64,000 bases of DNA from Lateolabrax maculatus. Lineage: Eukaryota > Chordata > Actinopteri > Acropomatiformes > Lateolabracidae. Within the stretch, counting starts at the first letter, position 1; every line of letters starts with the position of its first letter. Location: assembly GCA_031216445.1 (NCBI GenBank), contig CM062204.1:15001001-15065000 (forward strand), read 5' to 3'. The position numbers were made by a program, and so were the translations under genes. Below the pieces are notes generated by a model. It was not told the DNA's origin. It did no database searches and saw only the letters and a program-made list of their open reading frames with translations. Below are positions 23,536-34,873 of the stretch, piece after piece.

Positions 23536-24426
23536 GGTGTCCCTGTGGGACCTTCACATATGACCTGGGTTTAACCTTTTTCACAGGTGAGCTGTTGGAG
23601 TCCTGGGCCCTGGGACTAGAGAACAAAGCCGCTGGAACAACTACTGAGTCTTGAGGTCATACCGTCAATTATTTATTAAAATATTTAGGTAAAATCTAAT
23701 CATTTTCACTGACATTGTCAAACCAGCATGACGGTTTTGAAATAACCCCCCTTTTGTGTCAATTAAACTTGAAACTAACCTCACCACGGTTTACCAGTAA
23801 GTGTTGTGACAATGCCAGCTATTCTCTCAAGGTGACCAGCCTGTGGAATAATAGTGCTTTTAAGCCAGGGTCATACAAAATGAACTGAACGGGCTTAAAA
23901 ACAAGGTCATTCTGTCAAGTCAATCAAATGAATAAATGCAACCTTTTTTTTTTTTTTTTTTTTTTAAGTGGCAGGCATACCAGCCGGCGCCCTCTATCCA
24001 AAATAAGAGATACAAACACGAGTTTCATCATGAGAATGCAAAATGAGAACGAGTCGGAACAAAAAAATCGAGCACAAATCAGGAAGAGAATTATTTGGAA
24101 ATGCAAATTGCAAAAACAGACGCTCGCGTCTGGCAGAGAGCTGGCGCACTGTCGGCGGTGACAGGCCAGATTCGATCCGACGCAAGGACTTTTTTTTTTT
24201 CAGGCATAAGGGGCAAAAAAAACTTATGCCCAAACCTTCCGTCCCTCTTTCATTTCACTTCATTTCATTTGTTGGCAGGGCGCATCATCCAGCGCATACC
24301 TGTCGGGTCGAAGCCTGCGCCCCCGCCGCCGGGGAAGCTGAGGCCCTGGAGGTCCCCGGCGCCCTGCGCGGCCAGGAGGAGCGCAGCGGGCAGGACGAGG
24401 AGCAGCAGAGGGGACAGGGACAGCAT
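16331..24426 (-). CDS. stim2: Stromal interaction molecule 2, ER calcium sensor, long-tailed form
   Basis: Twelve exons join in phase: 24426-24300, 22927-22797, 21654-21543, 20971-20860, 20715-20600, 20401-20224, 20135-19958, 19804-19643, 19444-19344, 19256-19003, 18164-17978, 17798-16331; 1041 residues. STIM proteins sense ER luminal calcium and open Orai channels at ER-plasma membrane contacts. A leucine-rich signal peptide lies at 1-21. The EF-hand loop at 72-83 (DDDQDGGIEVEE) has intact ligands and STIM2-type sequence. A SAM domain spans about 120-195, one membrane segment 208-225, then coiled coil and the CAD/SOAR region about 319-435 (WLQLTHEVEVQYYN, KIKKKRSSVFGTLHVAHSSS, LRERLHRWQQIE). 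The tail ends in a lysine-rich stretch at about 1009-1026, the usual membrane anchor. Human STIM2 is about 746 residues; the excess is a repeat block at about 616-917. Which fish paralogue (2a or 2b) is not resolved. Confidence 0.93.
16706..17611 (-). repeat. stim2: About 18 degenerate 16-residue (48-bp) repeats in the Stim2 tail
   Basis: Within the last stim2 exon the protein is a run of units of mostly 16 residues that can be stacked by eye: ISRDMMGASMDSASRK, TMRDEIEHPFDSVSRR, IARDSMGMSLDTGCRQ, ISRDEPEYCSDTASIK, ILWNELEGTTDVAPRK. A rough consensus is I-x-R-D-x-x-E/G-x-x-x-D-S/T-x-S-R-K/N. Some units are 12-19 long. The block covers residues about 616-917 and is open throughout, so it is maintained as protein. 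The RKxSRD-like joins offer many basophilic kinase sites (R-x-x-S). It is predicted to be disordered and cytosolic. Confidence 0.8.
18890..18960 (+). mobile_element. Tc1-like transposase fragment in stim2 intron
   Basis: The plus strand reads MPWPPQSPDLNLIEQ, matching the conserved WPxQSPDLNxIE motif of the Tc1/mariner transposase DDE domain. Only this short piece is recognisable. It lies in the intron between stim2 coding exons 10 and 11, opposite to the gene. Confidence 0.65.
21491..21542. repeat. (CA)26 microsatellite abutting the stim2 exon 3 donor
   Basis: Twenty-six CA units end exactly at the exon border at 21543. Read on the stim2 strand, exon 3 ends GAAG and the intron starts directly with (GT)26. 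Confidence 0.95.
23499..23531. repeat. (GT)n microsatellite in stim2 intron 1
   Basis: About 16 uninterrupted GT units lie within the first stim2 intron. The rest of this intron (22928-24299) shows only a poly-T run at about 23945-23965 and no exon. Confidence 0.9.
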
Positions 24427-25560
24427 CTCAGATCGATATTCGTCGTCCAGCGCTCAGGAAAACTCTTCAGGACAGACGGAGGGAGGACATAGACGGCACC
24501 GGGCCCCCGCGCTCAGGAGGCGGCCTGCGAATAAAGACGCGTCAAGCGATCTGCGTTGTTACTGCGGGTCCAGCCGGAGGAGAGATGAGGCTTCAGTCGA
24601 GAGATCAGGTAAACTGGATCGGAAAGTTGCAGCACACCTCAGAAGGTCTGCGGTAAATGATTTGTCGTCCGTTTGTTTTTACGCGTGAAAAAAAAAAAAA
24701 ATAGGCTGGTACTCCAAAAGTGGGCAATGGTATTCCGGCAAAACGAGAGATGACGCTATCTTAAGATCCACACTGGGCCTAATAAAAAAGTAAGATTAAA
24801 AAGTCCCGAGGCTTATCCATCATTGATAAAAAAAAAAAAAAGAATTAAAAAAAATCCTGTGTTATAACCACGCGCGCAAGCAGATGTGTGGTAATGTTAA
24901 GGCAACCTCGGTTTGTAATCCTGCCCACGGTGCGGACTGCTCCTCCGTCCTCTGTCCCCTCCTGTCCCCCCTCAAACGTCTCGACGTGACGTTTTTACTA
25001 GGAACCGACTGCCCCTCTCTCCCTTTTCCAACACTTTCTTATGTTCCCCTAAACCCAGCGGTGATCCAGTGACCTCGATGCGCAGGGTTTGTTTTTTGTT
25101 TTTTTTTTTGGATAGGCTTAGTCTATCCTTTGTAACAGAACTGAGCAACTGCTTACAGTGTTTTTTTTTTTTGTTTTTTTTTTATGGCTTTGCTGGCCCC
25201 TGGTTTTGGTTGGGGGATCAATTAAAGCCCCTCGGACTGCACTGTGGGAAGTGCTGCCTCTGATCAGGGTGGGGGACCCTGCCAGGAACAGGCGGCCCAC
25301 AGCTGATCCTTGTTCACAGATCTTCAAGTTATGCGGATGGACTTGGGAAAAATGTTTGTGCACCTGTTGAACGGGCTTTTCTAAAGTCTACATGTGGCTG
25401 GCGTCTTTTTCTTTTTTTTTATAAACACACTGGTACAGAAACACTCCCAGACTTGACCTACGACTTAGTCGAAACGTCAAGACTGTGAGCGACACAGACA
25501 GACCGCAGGACTACACACACACACACACACACGCACACGCACACACACTTTAACAGTAAC
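24427..25560 (-). promoter_or_regulatory. stim2 promoter and upstream region
   Basis: The sequence around and just upstream of the stim2 start codon (24426) is GC-rich with many CpGs from about 24290 to 24620, unlike the AT-rich neighbourhood, which is consistent with a CpG-type promoter. A stretch of A and T runs follows, then a (CA)n tract at about 25514-25532. No discrete core promoter element was recognised. Confidence 0.4.
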
Positions 25561-28277
25561 AAAGTGTCATGTTTCGTTCCAGAAAATTCGGCTGCCAGTT
25601 TAAAAATAGTGGTGCAGATTTGACCTTCACCCTGCAGAGCATGCCCAAGCGGCGAGTGTCCAATAAGGCCTCAGCAGGATCTGAGTGAGTGCGCAGTATA
25701 TGTTACATGTTACATGACTGCAGCCAACCATACTTCTATAGCTCACACTCTGCCCCATTGATGATGGTGAGACAGAAAGGAAGAGAAGGGAATAATAATA
25801 AAAAATAAAAAAAAAAACAGCAAAGACCTACATAAATAAATAAATAAATAAAGGATCGAAATACTCAAACAACCACCCAAACACTTACACCAGTGACATT
25901 CAGCTTGTTTTTATTCACTGAAGAACATTGGCAGATTTACTTTAAGAGTTATACACCAGACTGTAAGGAATGGAGGGTTGACCTTATGGCCTTACAGTAC
26001 TAACTTACATCACACCCGGCCTTGTAGATATTATGTAGCACATGGTGACTTGACTGACCAAAACATCAAAGTAAGGCACAGTGGAGAATATGCAGACGGA
26101 AAGAAGAAACCTAAGAGCAGATTGGAGATTTGATCAGGTGTGCAAATAGGGGGAGCAAAACTTCCACATCCCTCCACCTGTGCAGAACCAGACAGCTACA
26201 GTGTCGTTGGAAAACTGAAAGTACACCGTTTGGCAAACTGCTGTGACCGAACTGACATAAAACACTGAATCAAATCAAGATATGACGCAACAAGCTGACG
26301 GTTGAATACTGAGAGCATGAAAAGAAAATGATGGAGAATGGACACAAAGACTGTTCCGATGGGAGTCGATGGAGCTGCAAAGAGGTGTCGCTGGATTGTT
26401 ATGATGTAAATACTCAGCTACGCAACCATAAATCTACTTCTTACCCATGCTGAAAACACAATAGCATGAAATTAAGTGAGTCACATCATCGTCATGACAA
26501 TGTCCACCCGGCAGTAAGCTGGCCAACCTACCACAGTCAATCTTGAAACATGATGTACAGTATGATACATAACAGCATGATGGAAATCAGGATTCTTTAT
26601 GAGAAAATTAAATAAAGGCAGACATTAGTGGTAGTGGTTTTTAAGGCAACATAACCTGAATGACATAATGTCATTCCTGACTAGTTTAGTAAATCAGTCC
26701 AAAGTTCAATTTGTATGTTTAGCCTTAACAAGTTAGGTAAATGTGCAGAACAAACTGGGAGTTTAAATCTGTACAAAGCATCACCTCATCGCATAAGACC
26801 CAAAGCACTACCACAGCTGATTGTATTAAAACTAATTCTACTGTATTTGCAGTCAGATGCCATGTTTGACAAAACACGATTCAACAAGGCTCAATCCCAA
26901 CGTGACATTGCTGAGTTTAGGTGAACTGCGAGGACAGTGCTACAAGCTACAAGCAGGGACGATGTTAAAGCTCTTCCTCCAACACGTAAGACAAACTCAA
27001 ACTCAAGCTCCTTCTCAAACGACCGTGCCATGTGCACAGAACGAAATCTTTAACATGACGTGACAGATATTAGTTTTGACTTTCCTTCTTTATTCCTTGA
27101 AGTAGTAGTAATTTACATAAAGCTGGTACTGTAATTTTGTATAAAGGCTTCACTACTGTGACATAAGCAGCACTGCTGTGTACATAGCTAAGGTAAAAGA
27201 GGGACAGATTATGTTTAGACTTGAGTTTAAGCAAAAAAACAGCATACTGATTAGAAAACACAGGCCTTGGTCTTCCAGAATACACTGATAGCGTATTACA
27301 TACTATCACACACATATACTACACTCGTCAAAAAAAAAAAAAAAGAAGTCATCTTTGATATAAAATGTATTTTTAGAACAGATCAATTAAACCCGGTGAC
27401 CTAGAAGATCTAGGGCAGCCAAGCCAATAACTGTGGGCAGATATATGTCCTAATGTCTGATGAGTCTCTTAAAAAAACGTAGCCTGATCACTTCTTTTTC
27501 ACTGTTATCCAGCATGTAGGATAGGTAAAACTGCTGTGATGACTGTTAAGTAATTATGAATTTGGCAATCTAGTTCCCATACACACCAGTGAATATTAAA
27601 GAAAGAAAAGCCATTGAGACAAAACTCAAATAACTCAACAACATGAAAAATTCTATTTGGTAACAAAAGTGAGCTTACTATGCAGTATCATACAAAAAAA
27701 CTTCAAAATGTACCTCGGCAAAAGTTTATAAAATATAATATGAATAAAATAATATAATAATATTCCTTGGTCTGTAAAAACTATGTTACTCTTACAACAA
27801 AATTTTCCCTTGCACACAACAGATAAATCAACAAGCTTTTCAGTAAAAACATGACCATGGTAGAAAGAGAGCATAGTGAAAATAGCTTCCAAACCCAAAG
27901 GCATATAAAAACAAAATGGTCCTTGTACAAATCTGGTTGTTGTGAGAGTTAGAAGGCAGATTCATCTTCTTTTAGGGGGAGGTCTTGGATATCAAGGTCC
28001 TTTGAGTGGGGCTTTTGACATGTCCACAACAAACCAGGAGATGGAGCTAAAGAGAGGATTCAGTCAGATTTTCTTTAACCTTGTTCTTTTGTTTCCAACT
28101 CTCTTTAGCATTCCTGCTGATCACAGTTACTCTTTGATGAAGAGTTTCCGAGTCTGTGTGCACTTCTTCACAGGTCCATGAGCCTCTTTGGAAAGCACAT
28201 GCACACATTTTCTCGCTCAGTCATTCAAAGCACACATACAAAAACAACACACACACACACACACAGAATAAGTATTA
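25560..28277 (-). other. rbpj 3' UTR and rbpj-stim2 intergenic spacer
   Basis: No coding exon was found. Minus-strand AATAAA signals lie at 27094-27089 and 25915-25910, so the rbpj 3' UTR may be about 1.2 kb or 2.4 kb long. A poly-A run lies at about 27330-27343 and a (CA)n tract at 28246-28265. TBC1D19 and CCKAR, which I recall between RBPJ and STIM2 in human, are not present. Confidence 0.45.
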
Positions 28278-30412
28278 CTATGAGAGCACCGACATGGTTG
28301 ACGCCCCTGAAGACATGCCTGAGTCACTATTGTTGTAAGCCCCGTGGCCGTCCCCGAGCCCAATCAACAAGGATGACGGTGAGGATGAAGATGCTGGCGA
28401 CGAGGAGGAGGTGCTATGTGACCGCAGAATGGCCCCCGCGGCACTGCAGTGGGGTCGGGGCCCTGGTTCAGGGGTGTAGGTGAAGGTGAGGGCGGTGGCG
28501 TAGATGATTCCATCATTGCGGACCAGCGTGACAGGGACCTGGACTGGTTGTCTCACCCAGCGCCAGCCCTCCCTGAAGGCGGAAATGTCCGGCACCACAC
28601 ACAGGACGCTCTCTCCACATCTAACGAGACGGGCGAATGAGACATGGCTTACGTTTTTAGGCCACTTGCACACTCATGTGCACACACAGATACAAACACT
28701 CACCTGTACATGGTGTCGGCCTCCACATCTCCAAACCACACTCGGAGGTTAGGGGTGAAGTTCTGTCCTGTCAGCTCCAACATTGCCACGTCTCCTCCAC
28801 CATTTAACTTGACACAGACATACAAAAAAGGTTTTATGTCTTTAAAAAAAGGTCCCTACAGGCTGAGTAAAAAAACTTTAAAAAAAAAACTTTTAAAGTT
28901 TTTATTTTTTAAAAGGTAACCAGAATGGAACTCGTGTTTGCTATTAAAAAGCATTACAAGCATATTTTCAACAGAAAAGGCTGTGTGCATACCTGCAGAC
29001 TTTCCACCACAGGGACAGGTGTGACTGGTGTGGGAACAGGGCCCATACCCTCATAAAAGGTGTACTCTGCCTTGTCAGTGCTAATGATAGTCCAGGAAGC
29101 CCCATCGTTAATAATCTCCTTGTTAGTCTCTTTGGAGCACTGTGTGGCCTGGGAAAAAAAACAACAACACAGAAATAAATTTCACTTCCCACTTTTTTTT
29201 TTTTAATCTAATGAAGAGAGAAAACACACTTCAGCAAGCTACCATATTGTCGGCAGGCAGGGACAAAAGATTAGACTCTCTTCTCTTGCCCTGGAATGCT
29301 CATTAAAATAAATGGGTAGACCTCTCGTGTGGGTACTAATTTCGCCACACATACCTGCTGATGGGCAATGCTCTCACGATAACACTTGAAAATACCACTG
29401 ACAGAAACATCACAGAGGTAACTTACTTAGCAGTAACAAAAAAAAAACTTTTTTTTTTCCATTTAACAAAATAAGCCAAATTTAGTGAGCCACATATAAC
29501 ATTATAAAATTTGCCTTTTTGCATGTACTGGACTTTTGTTAATAGAGTTGTGAAGTGGTAGGAGCTCTTACATCCACTACTGGTTTCTCCATTGACAATG
29601 TCATGCTACTCATAGTTCGAGCACTTATTCTGGCTTGAATCAGCATGAAGCCCTCCCAGTGTTAGAAAATATCTGGACGAAGAGTTGAAGGTACAAGCTT
29701 GTGCACATAAAATCGTTAGGTGAGAAGGTAACTACAACTCCCAAGGTACATTTTGATAAAAATCATCCAATCACCATGCTTAAAACCCATGTGTTATGTA
29801 CACTGCTAACAGTGGGAGGACGCTTAAGACCACACTGTTGAGAATAATAATCAGAAGCTTTCAACAATACAATACAACCTGCAGCTTAAACCAATTTGAT
29901 TTTTGAATTCTGGGTAAATTTTGATTGAATTTGGCAACTATGATGCCGTGTTTTGTTGCCAACTGCAACAACAAAATGCTTTGAATCTACTACAGCTCTA
30001 ATTTGGCCTCCAGCAGGCTTCTTCAACAGCGGTCGAGTTTCATGGGTACTTTATTGAGAGCCCTCTGTCGTCAGAAATTGATTATTAAAAAATAATTAAA
30101 ACTGATGGCCACAACATAAAACCATAGCAACATAACATTATCTGAAGAAGTCCCATGTTTCTACGGTAAGTAACATTAAGAGTATCATTGGGGAAAAAAA
30201 TTAAATGGGAATACAGAATGGGGAGAAATACATCTGGAACAAGTGGCTCCTACTATTACTCAACTTTATGGGAAAACTCAAGTTTAAGAAAAAGATTTTT
30301 ATCCAAACTGTCTTCTGTTTTTTTATCAATACAAAAAACTGGAACTGAGACTGTACAAGAACTAGATTCTAAAAACAGAATTAAAATCTCTCCCCAAAAA
30401 CTACTCAAACTC

Positions 30413-30443
<31 letters not shown>

Positions 30444-30622
30444 AGTGTGACTGTGCACCTGGAACTGGATTATCCTCTCCTGTGAGAGACAGAGATACAT
30501 TCTGTCTGTATCTTTCAGGTAGAAGGCACACTTGTGAAGCTGGGACACTGGGTCATCTGCATCCATTAATGCAGTCTGCTTGTCCACCTTGCGAATGACC
30601 TGAGGAATTGAGAAAAAAAAAA

Positions 30623-30654
<32 letters not shown>

Positions 30655-33321
30655 TCATAAAAACACAGAAACAAATAATGTATATATGTGCAAATGAACA
30701 CAAACACACTTACAGTTACAAACACCCCTACGTGAACATTTAAATACACCAGTGGTATGACTGCTCCCTTTCTCACAAACAACAGACAACTGACATACGA
30801 ATTGACAAGGACACATGCATACCAGTCGGGGCAGGGCCATGCCAGTAACAGAACAGACCAATTTGACCGTCTGGCCATAGTGGATATAGCCATCTCTCAC
30901 AGCAAACTCCTCTCCTTCAGACTCCTCTTCGTCCACTAAACAAAATGACACAGAACACACAAATATAATGTAAATGTAAAACTCCCTCTCTACCTTTAAA
31001 CAGCTGCTCCTGATCAGCATCACCATTAAACTGTGTATCCGCGTTTTGCAGGTGAGGTGTTTAACATCAATAAAAACGGCAACCAAGGAAATGGGGATGA
31101 AAAAACAAAAAAATACAATCACAGATAAATACAATGTGTGACTTACAGAGATGGATGTAGAAGGCACCCCATTGCTGGGAGCTGGCAAGAAAGTTTCCCC
31201 CTTCAACATGAAGATACCTGGTACTCACAGTCTGGGAACGCAGGCGGTTAAACAACGCCACCTTAGTTCCTGATGCTATACACACTAGGAAGAGAGAGAC
31301 AGAGAAAGAGTCAGTGAGAGAGAAAGAGGATCTTTCAGTGAACTAATGTGTGTGTGGGTGACAAATCCTGCAACTCACAATCTGCATTTTTCAAGGACTG
31401 TTTCTTCTTGGAGGGCTTGGAGATGACCTTGATCCTCTTGCTGAGGAAGACGCCTATGTTTGCGCTGTTCCCGTACAACATCTTCACAGACAGCATGAAG
31501 TGTTTCCTTTTATCTGAGTCACTGATATACAGTGTCTTAGCTGTGCAGAAGTGCTAAGGCAGGGAAAAGACACAGGTTTGGGGATTTTTTGTTTTTTTTG
31601 TTTTTCTTTGTCACCCTTTCACTTCCCTCTTGTCGCCTACTGAAAACAAGTTCATTTCTGACAATTGGTGCAATAAGAAAACGTGAGGAGGTGCAAGAAT
31701 ATCAGCTACAGTGGGGACTTAGTTCACAGGGTTTTGCAGCAACAAACAGAGGATATGGTCAGATCTGAAAACAAAGCAGCTGTTCATTTCATGCTGTGGT
31801 TACTTTGCATGGTTTATCAGTCGTGAAGGCAAGCAAAAAACAGCCCGCAGTACTGTGGTATTAGAAATGCCTACCCACCTTCCCTTCCAGATTGAGCTGC
31901 TGCATCTCCTGCTCACTGTTGCCTATCCCAATGAACGCGCATGGCTGGGCCTCCTGCTCTGTGCAACCCTCCTTCTCCATAATCTCCAACTTCTTCTTCC
32001 AGCCACTGCCCATCAGATACACACATGGTGGAGGGCAGAAAAACCTAATAGACACAAGAAGAGGTCAAAAGACTTACAGGAGTTCCAATGCATCTATCTG
32101 GAACAGTAGAGATTTCTCCATCAAGCGCATACAAATTCATAGTATGCAGCTTTAAACAATCCCAAACAAACCTTTTTTCATTGCCATATGACTTTTGTGC
32201 AACTTTTGCATGTAGTATGAGGACTGTTTGATCATCTTTCCCCTTCAAGTAGTTCCTCATAGCCTCCCTGAAATGGTGGGGGACATGCACACATGTTAAC
32301 ACTTTGACAGCCCAACAGTACAACTTCTTCTAACATGTACTTTAATCAAGTTGTTTTCACTCAGCATTCTGCACTGATTTGAACGTGCTGAGTTGTTTGC
32401 ACGGCGAAAAGGTGCCTGTGTTTCTCTCTACCTTGTCAAACGCTGAGGCTGCGGTCGCTCACCAAACTTCCTGCAAAACAAAAACATCAAGGTGCAAGGT
32501 GTTAACACATGGTTTTTAGTGCTGTGATGTGCCTGAAAGAGAGGGTGAAAGCACTGAATGACAAGGTGCACGATGTCGGAGACATCTGTTATGCAGGGGT
32601 GCCTGTGCCATCACGCCCAGATAAACGTGCAAGACCACGGATCCACACATGGTAAAGGTTTTGCCTCTCTTTCTAGGCTGTTTTTTATACTTGAAATGGA
32701 GTTACTGCACAATATAATAATGTAATTCAACAGTCCAATGGTAAAGTAACACTATGAACTGATCACCCTCTTCCTGATGTGTGAAAAATGGAATTAAACC
32801 ACCACGTTTATGCTGAGGACGATGCTTCACTTGTGTAGCCGTCCTCTGCTGCAACTAGTCAAAGCAAATGCTGTTACATTAATGTTCGTTAACAATGCTG
32901 CAGGGTGAGTAGCTTATAAAAAAAAGATAAAGCACTGTTGCTGTACCCAACTTGTTGAAAGACAAATGGAACGGACAAAGAAAAGGAGCAGCTCAGCCAA
33001 AGCCAGAAACTGCTGACTGACATAAACTTTCTGCAAGTAGTCTGAACTGGGCTCAATATCGTGCGACAACGCAACAAATGGCAGAGGGACCGGGCGACAC
33101 TACGAAGAATAGTTTTGCACAACTGACCCCCGCATACAGCCACAAAGTGAGGGGGGGTGGGGGGGGGAGGGAGGCGCTCACCGGGGGCAAGGCGCCGGCG
33201 CTGCCACCCCCCCAAAAAAAACACATCCCTCACAAACGTATGTATCACACAGAAAAACCAAACTTTTTGAATAACACCAGGCTTTGAATTTCAGCACTTA
33301 CCCCGTAACAACGGGCGCCAT
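28278..33321 (-). CDS. rbpj: Recombination signal binding protein for Ig kappa J (CSL), Notch effector
   Basis: Eleven exons join in phase: 33321-33302, 32470-32432, 32267-32172, 32044-31879, 31553-31379, 31284-31147, 30935-30823, 30599-30459, 29148-28993, 28807-28704, 28620-28278; 496 residues. RBPJ is the nuclear DNA-binding protein that represses Notch targets and activates them with Notch intracellular domain and Mastermind. The start MAPVVTG and KFGERPQPQRLTREAMRNYL match the short vertebrate isoform. The N-terminal DNA-contact region is clear ([20 protein letters not shown], then CVYLMGSGWKKK), followed by the beta-trefoil domain (GTKVALFNRLRSQTVSTRYL, SWTIISTDKAEYTFYEG) and the C-terminal Ig-like domain (GQNFTPNLRVWFGDVE, ISAFREGWRWVRQPVQV). 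The serine-rich end is divergent. Fish have two copies in some lineages; which one is unresolved. Confidence 0.96.
30418..30443. repeat. (TG)13 microsatellite beside rbpj exon 8 donor
   Basis: On the rbpj strand this is a (CA)13 tract beginning about 16 bases after the exon 8 splice donor. It is complementary to the (TG)14 tract upstream of the same exon. Confidence 0.9.
30613..30654. repeat. (A)14(CA)14 tract at the rbpj exon 8 acceptor
   Basis: On the rbpj strand this is (TG)14 followed by (T)14, ending 13 bases before the exon 8 border (30599). It serves as the polypyrimidine tract of this acceptor. Confidence 0.9.
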
Positions 33322-33700
33322 CTTCCAAATAAGCCCCCACCCCCCCCCACGAGAAAAAAAAAAAAGGAGTCCAACAATCGCGAGATCCCTCCCCCAGCAC
33401 CCCCCCCACCACCAGCACCACCAGCACCAGTCAGAAGAATCAGACTGTGAGGAAAAGCGGAGGGGGGTGTGTGTGTGTGTGTGTGTGACGGGGCAAAGGG
33501 GTGAGAAGGGGGGGGGGGGGGGGGGGGGGGGGGTTGCGACGGGCAGAGGGCAGACGCCAAAACAACAGGCGTGGGAAAGTTGCAAAGTCGCGCGAGAACG
33601 GAAAAACTCTCACAATAGACATGAATGAATACGGGACATTTGTATCGCGAGATTACGAGAAGCTCTCACAACTTGCTTTTTTTTTTTTTTTTTACCACAA
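33322..33700 (-). promoter_or_regulatory. rbpj promoter region with G-run and TCGCGAGA-type motifs
   Basis: Upstream of the rbpj ATG lie two copies of ATCGCGAGAT-like sequence (about 33377 and 33646), similar to the TCTCGCGAGA promoter motif found at many housekeeping genes, a (GT)n tract at 33467-33488 and a run of 26 G at 33508-33533. Several short C runs (33340-33410) are also present. Promoter function is inferred from position. Confidence 0.4.
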
Positions 33701-34873
33701 GGCTGTAACTCGATTCCCACGCCTTGTTGAGCAAGAAGGCAAACTACACCTCTCAACGTTGAAGAGCTAGAAGATGAATTAATGCCATGTGAGCTGTAAC
33801 ACTGGAAATACATACTCTTGTATAAGGTCTTCATATGGCTTTTAAGAAGGCTGGTAATCATTGTTTTTAGAGAAACATCTGTATGCCCCCTGCTTTAAAG
33901 GCCTTCAGACTGATCGTAAAGAAATTATTACGACACAATTACAATTAAACTCTCAAACTCAAATCAAAAATATACATACAAACCAAAAAAAACATAAAAA
34001 TAACTCCAAATATTTTGGAATAAGTTTAATTACATAAACTTATTTTCAAATGGTGAATATAAAAAAATAAATGTATAAAAGTTTGACATAATGACTTTCA
34101 TCAATTAAGACAGTACGAGATTAACAACTATTCCAAAATCGCTCACAGCATTCGGATATACTACAGATCGACTTTATGATTTTGCAAAATGTGTTAAGTA
34201 ATATGTATATTAACTGCCAATTGTAGACACATTTATACAGTATTATGGGAGTAATGGCAACACAGTTTTATGGTGAGATAAGACAGCATGAAATATACAT
34301 TTCCAAATCTCTTTAAACTACCGTACACAGGGAACATACAGTAGAATTGCTTTCTATAAATTCAAAACACATTTGAAAAAATGGCAACTGAAACATAGCA
34401 TACAGAACATGAACTGTAGCATAAAGGCAAATAATGTCTGCCAGTGCTAGTATAAAAAGGGGCATGTTTAACAGAATGAAAAAAAACATTTCTGTGACTT
34501 TTGTTTACCAATGTCGATAACACATAGTCAAACAGCAGATTAATAACGTCAGTCTTCCACTCTCGGACATGTTCTTCCTGAGTCAGTTAGGATATCTGGC
34601 AGGGGTCAGCTGCTTCATATCTGAAGGTCTTTGGAGGAAGTCTTTAAATGTGTATGGTCTTATAAAGCAGTAACTAAAGATTAAAAAATTATAAAAACAA
34701 AAAAGAGGCACTGTTTGAAAGAGGAAACCCATATATATTCAGAGACAGAGAACCACCATATTTTTGATAATTGCTCCTGCTTCCTGCCTTCCAAATGTTT
34801 TCAGATTTGAACTCCAGCAGTTTTGATGTAAACAATGCCCTTATTGTCTGAATGTTATTTAGGGGCTCCACTT
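33700..34873 (-). other. hgsnat 3' UTR and spacer
   Basis: AT-rich sequence follows the hgsnat stop codon (34874-34876 on the minus strand). No coding exon and no clear AATAAA on the minus strand were found; a variant ATTAAA occurs at about 34030. A poly-T run lies at about 33678-33694. Confidence 0.4.

Noticed and set aside
33284..33628. Frames rich in glycine or proline near the rbpj promoter
   Set aside because: They arise from the G26 and C runs and the GT repeat; no splice or family evidence.
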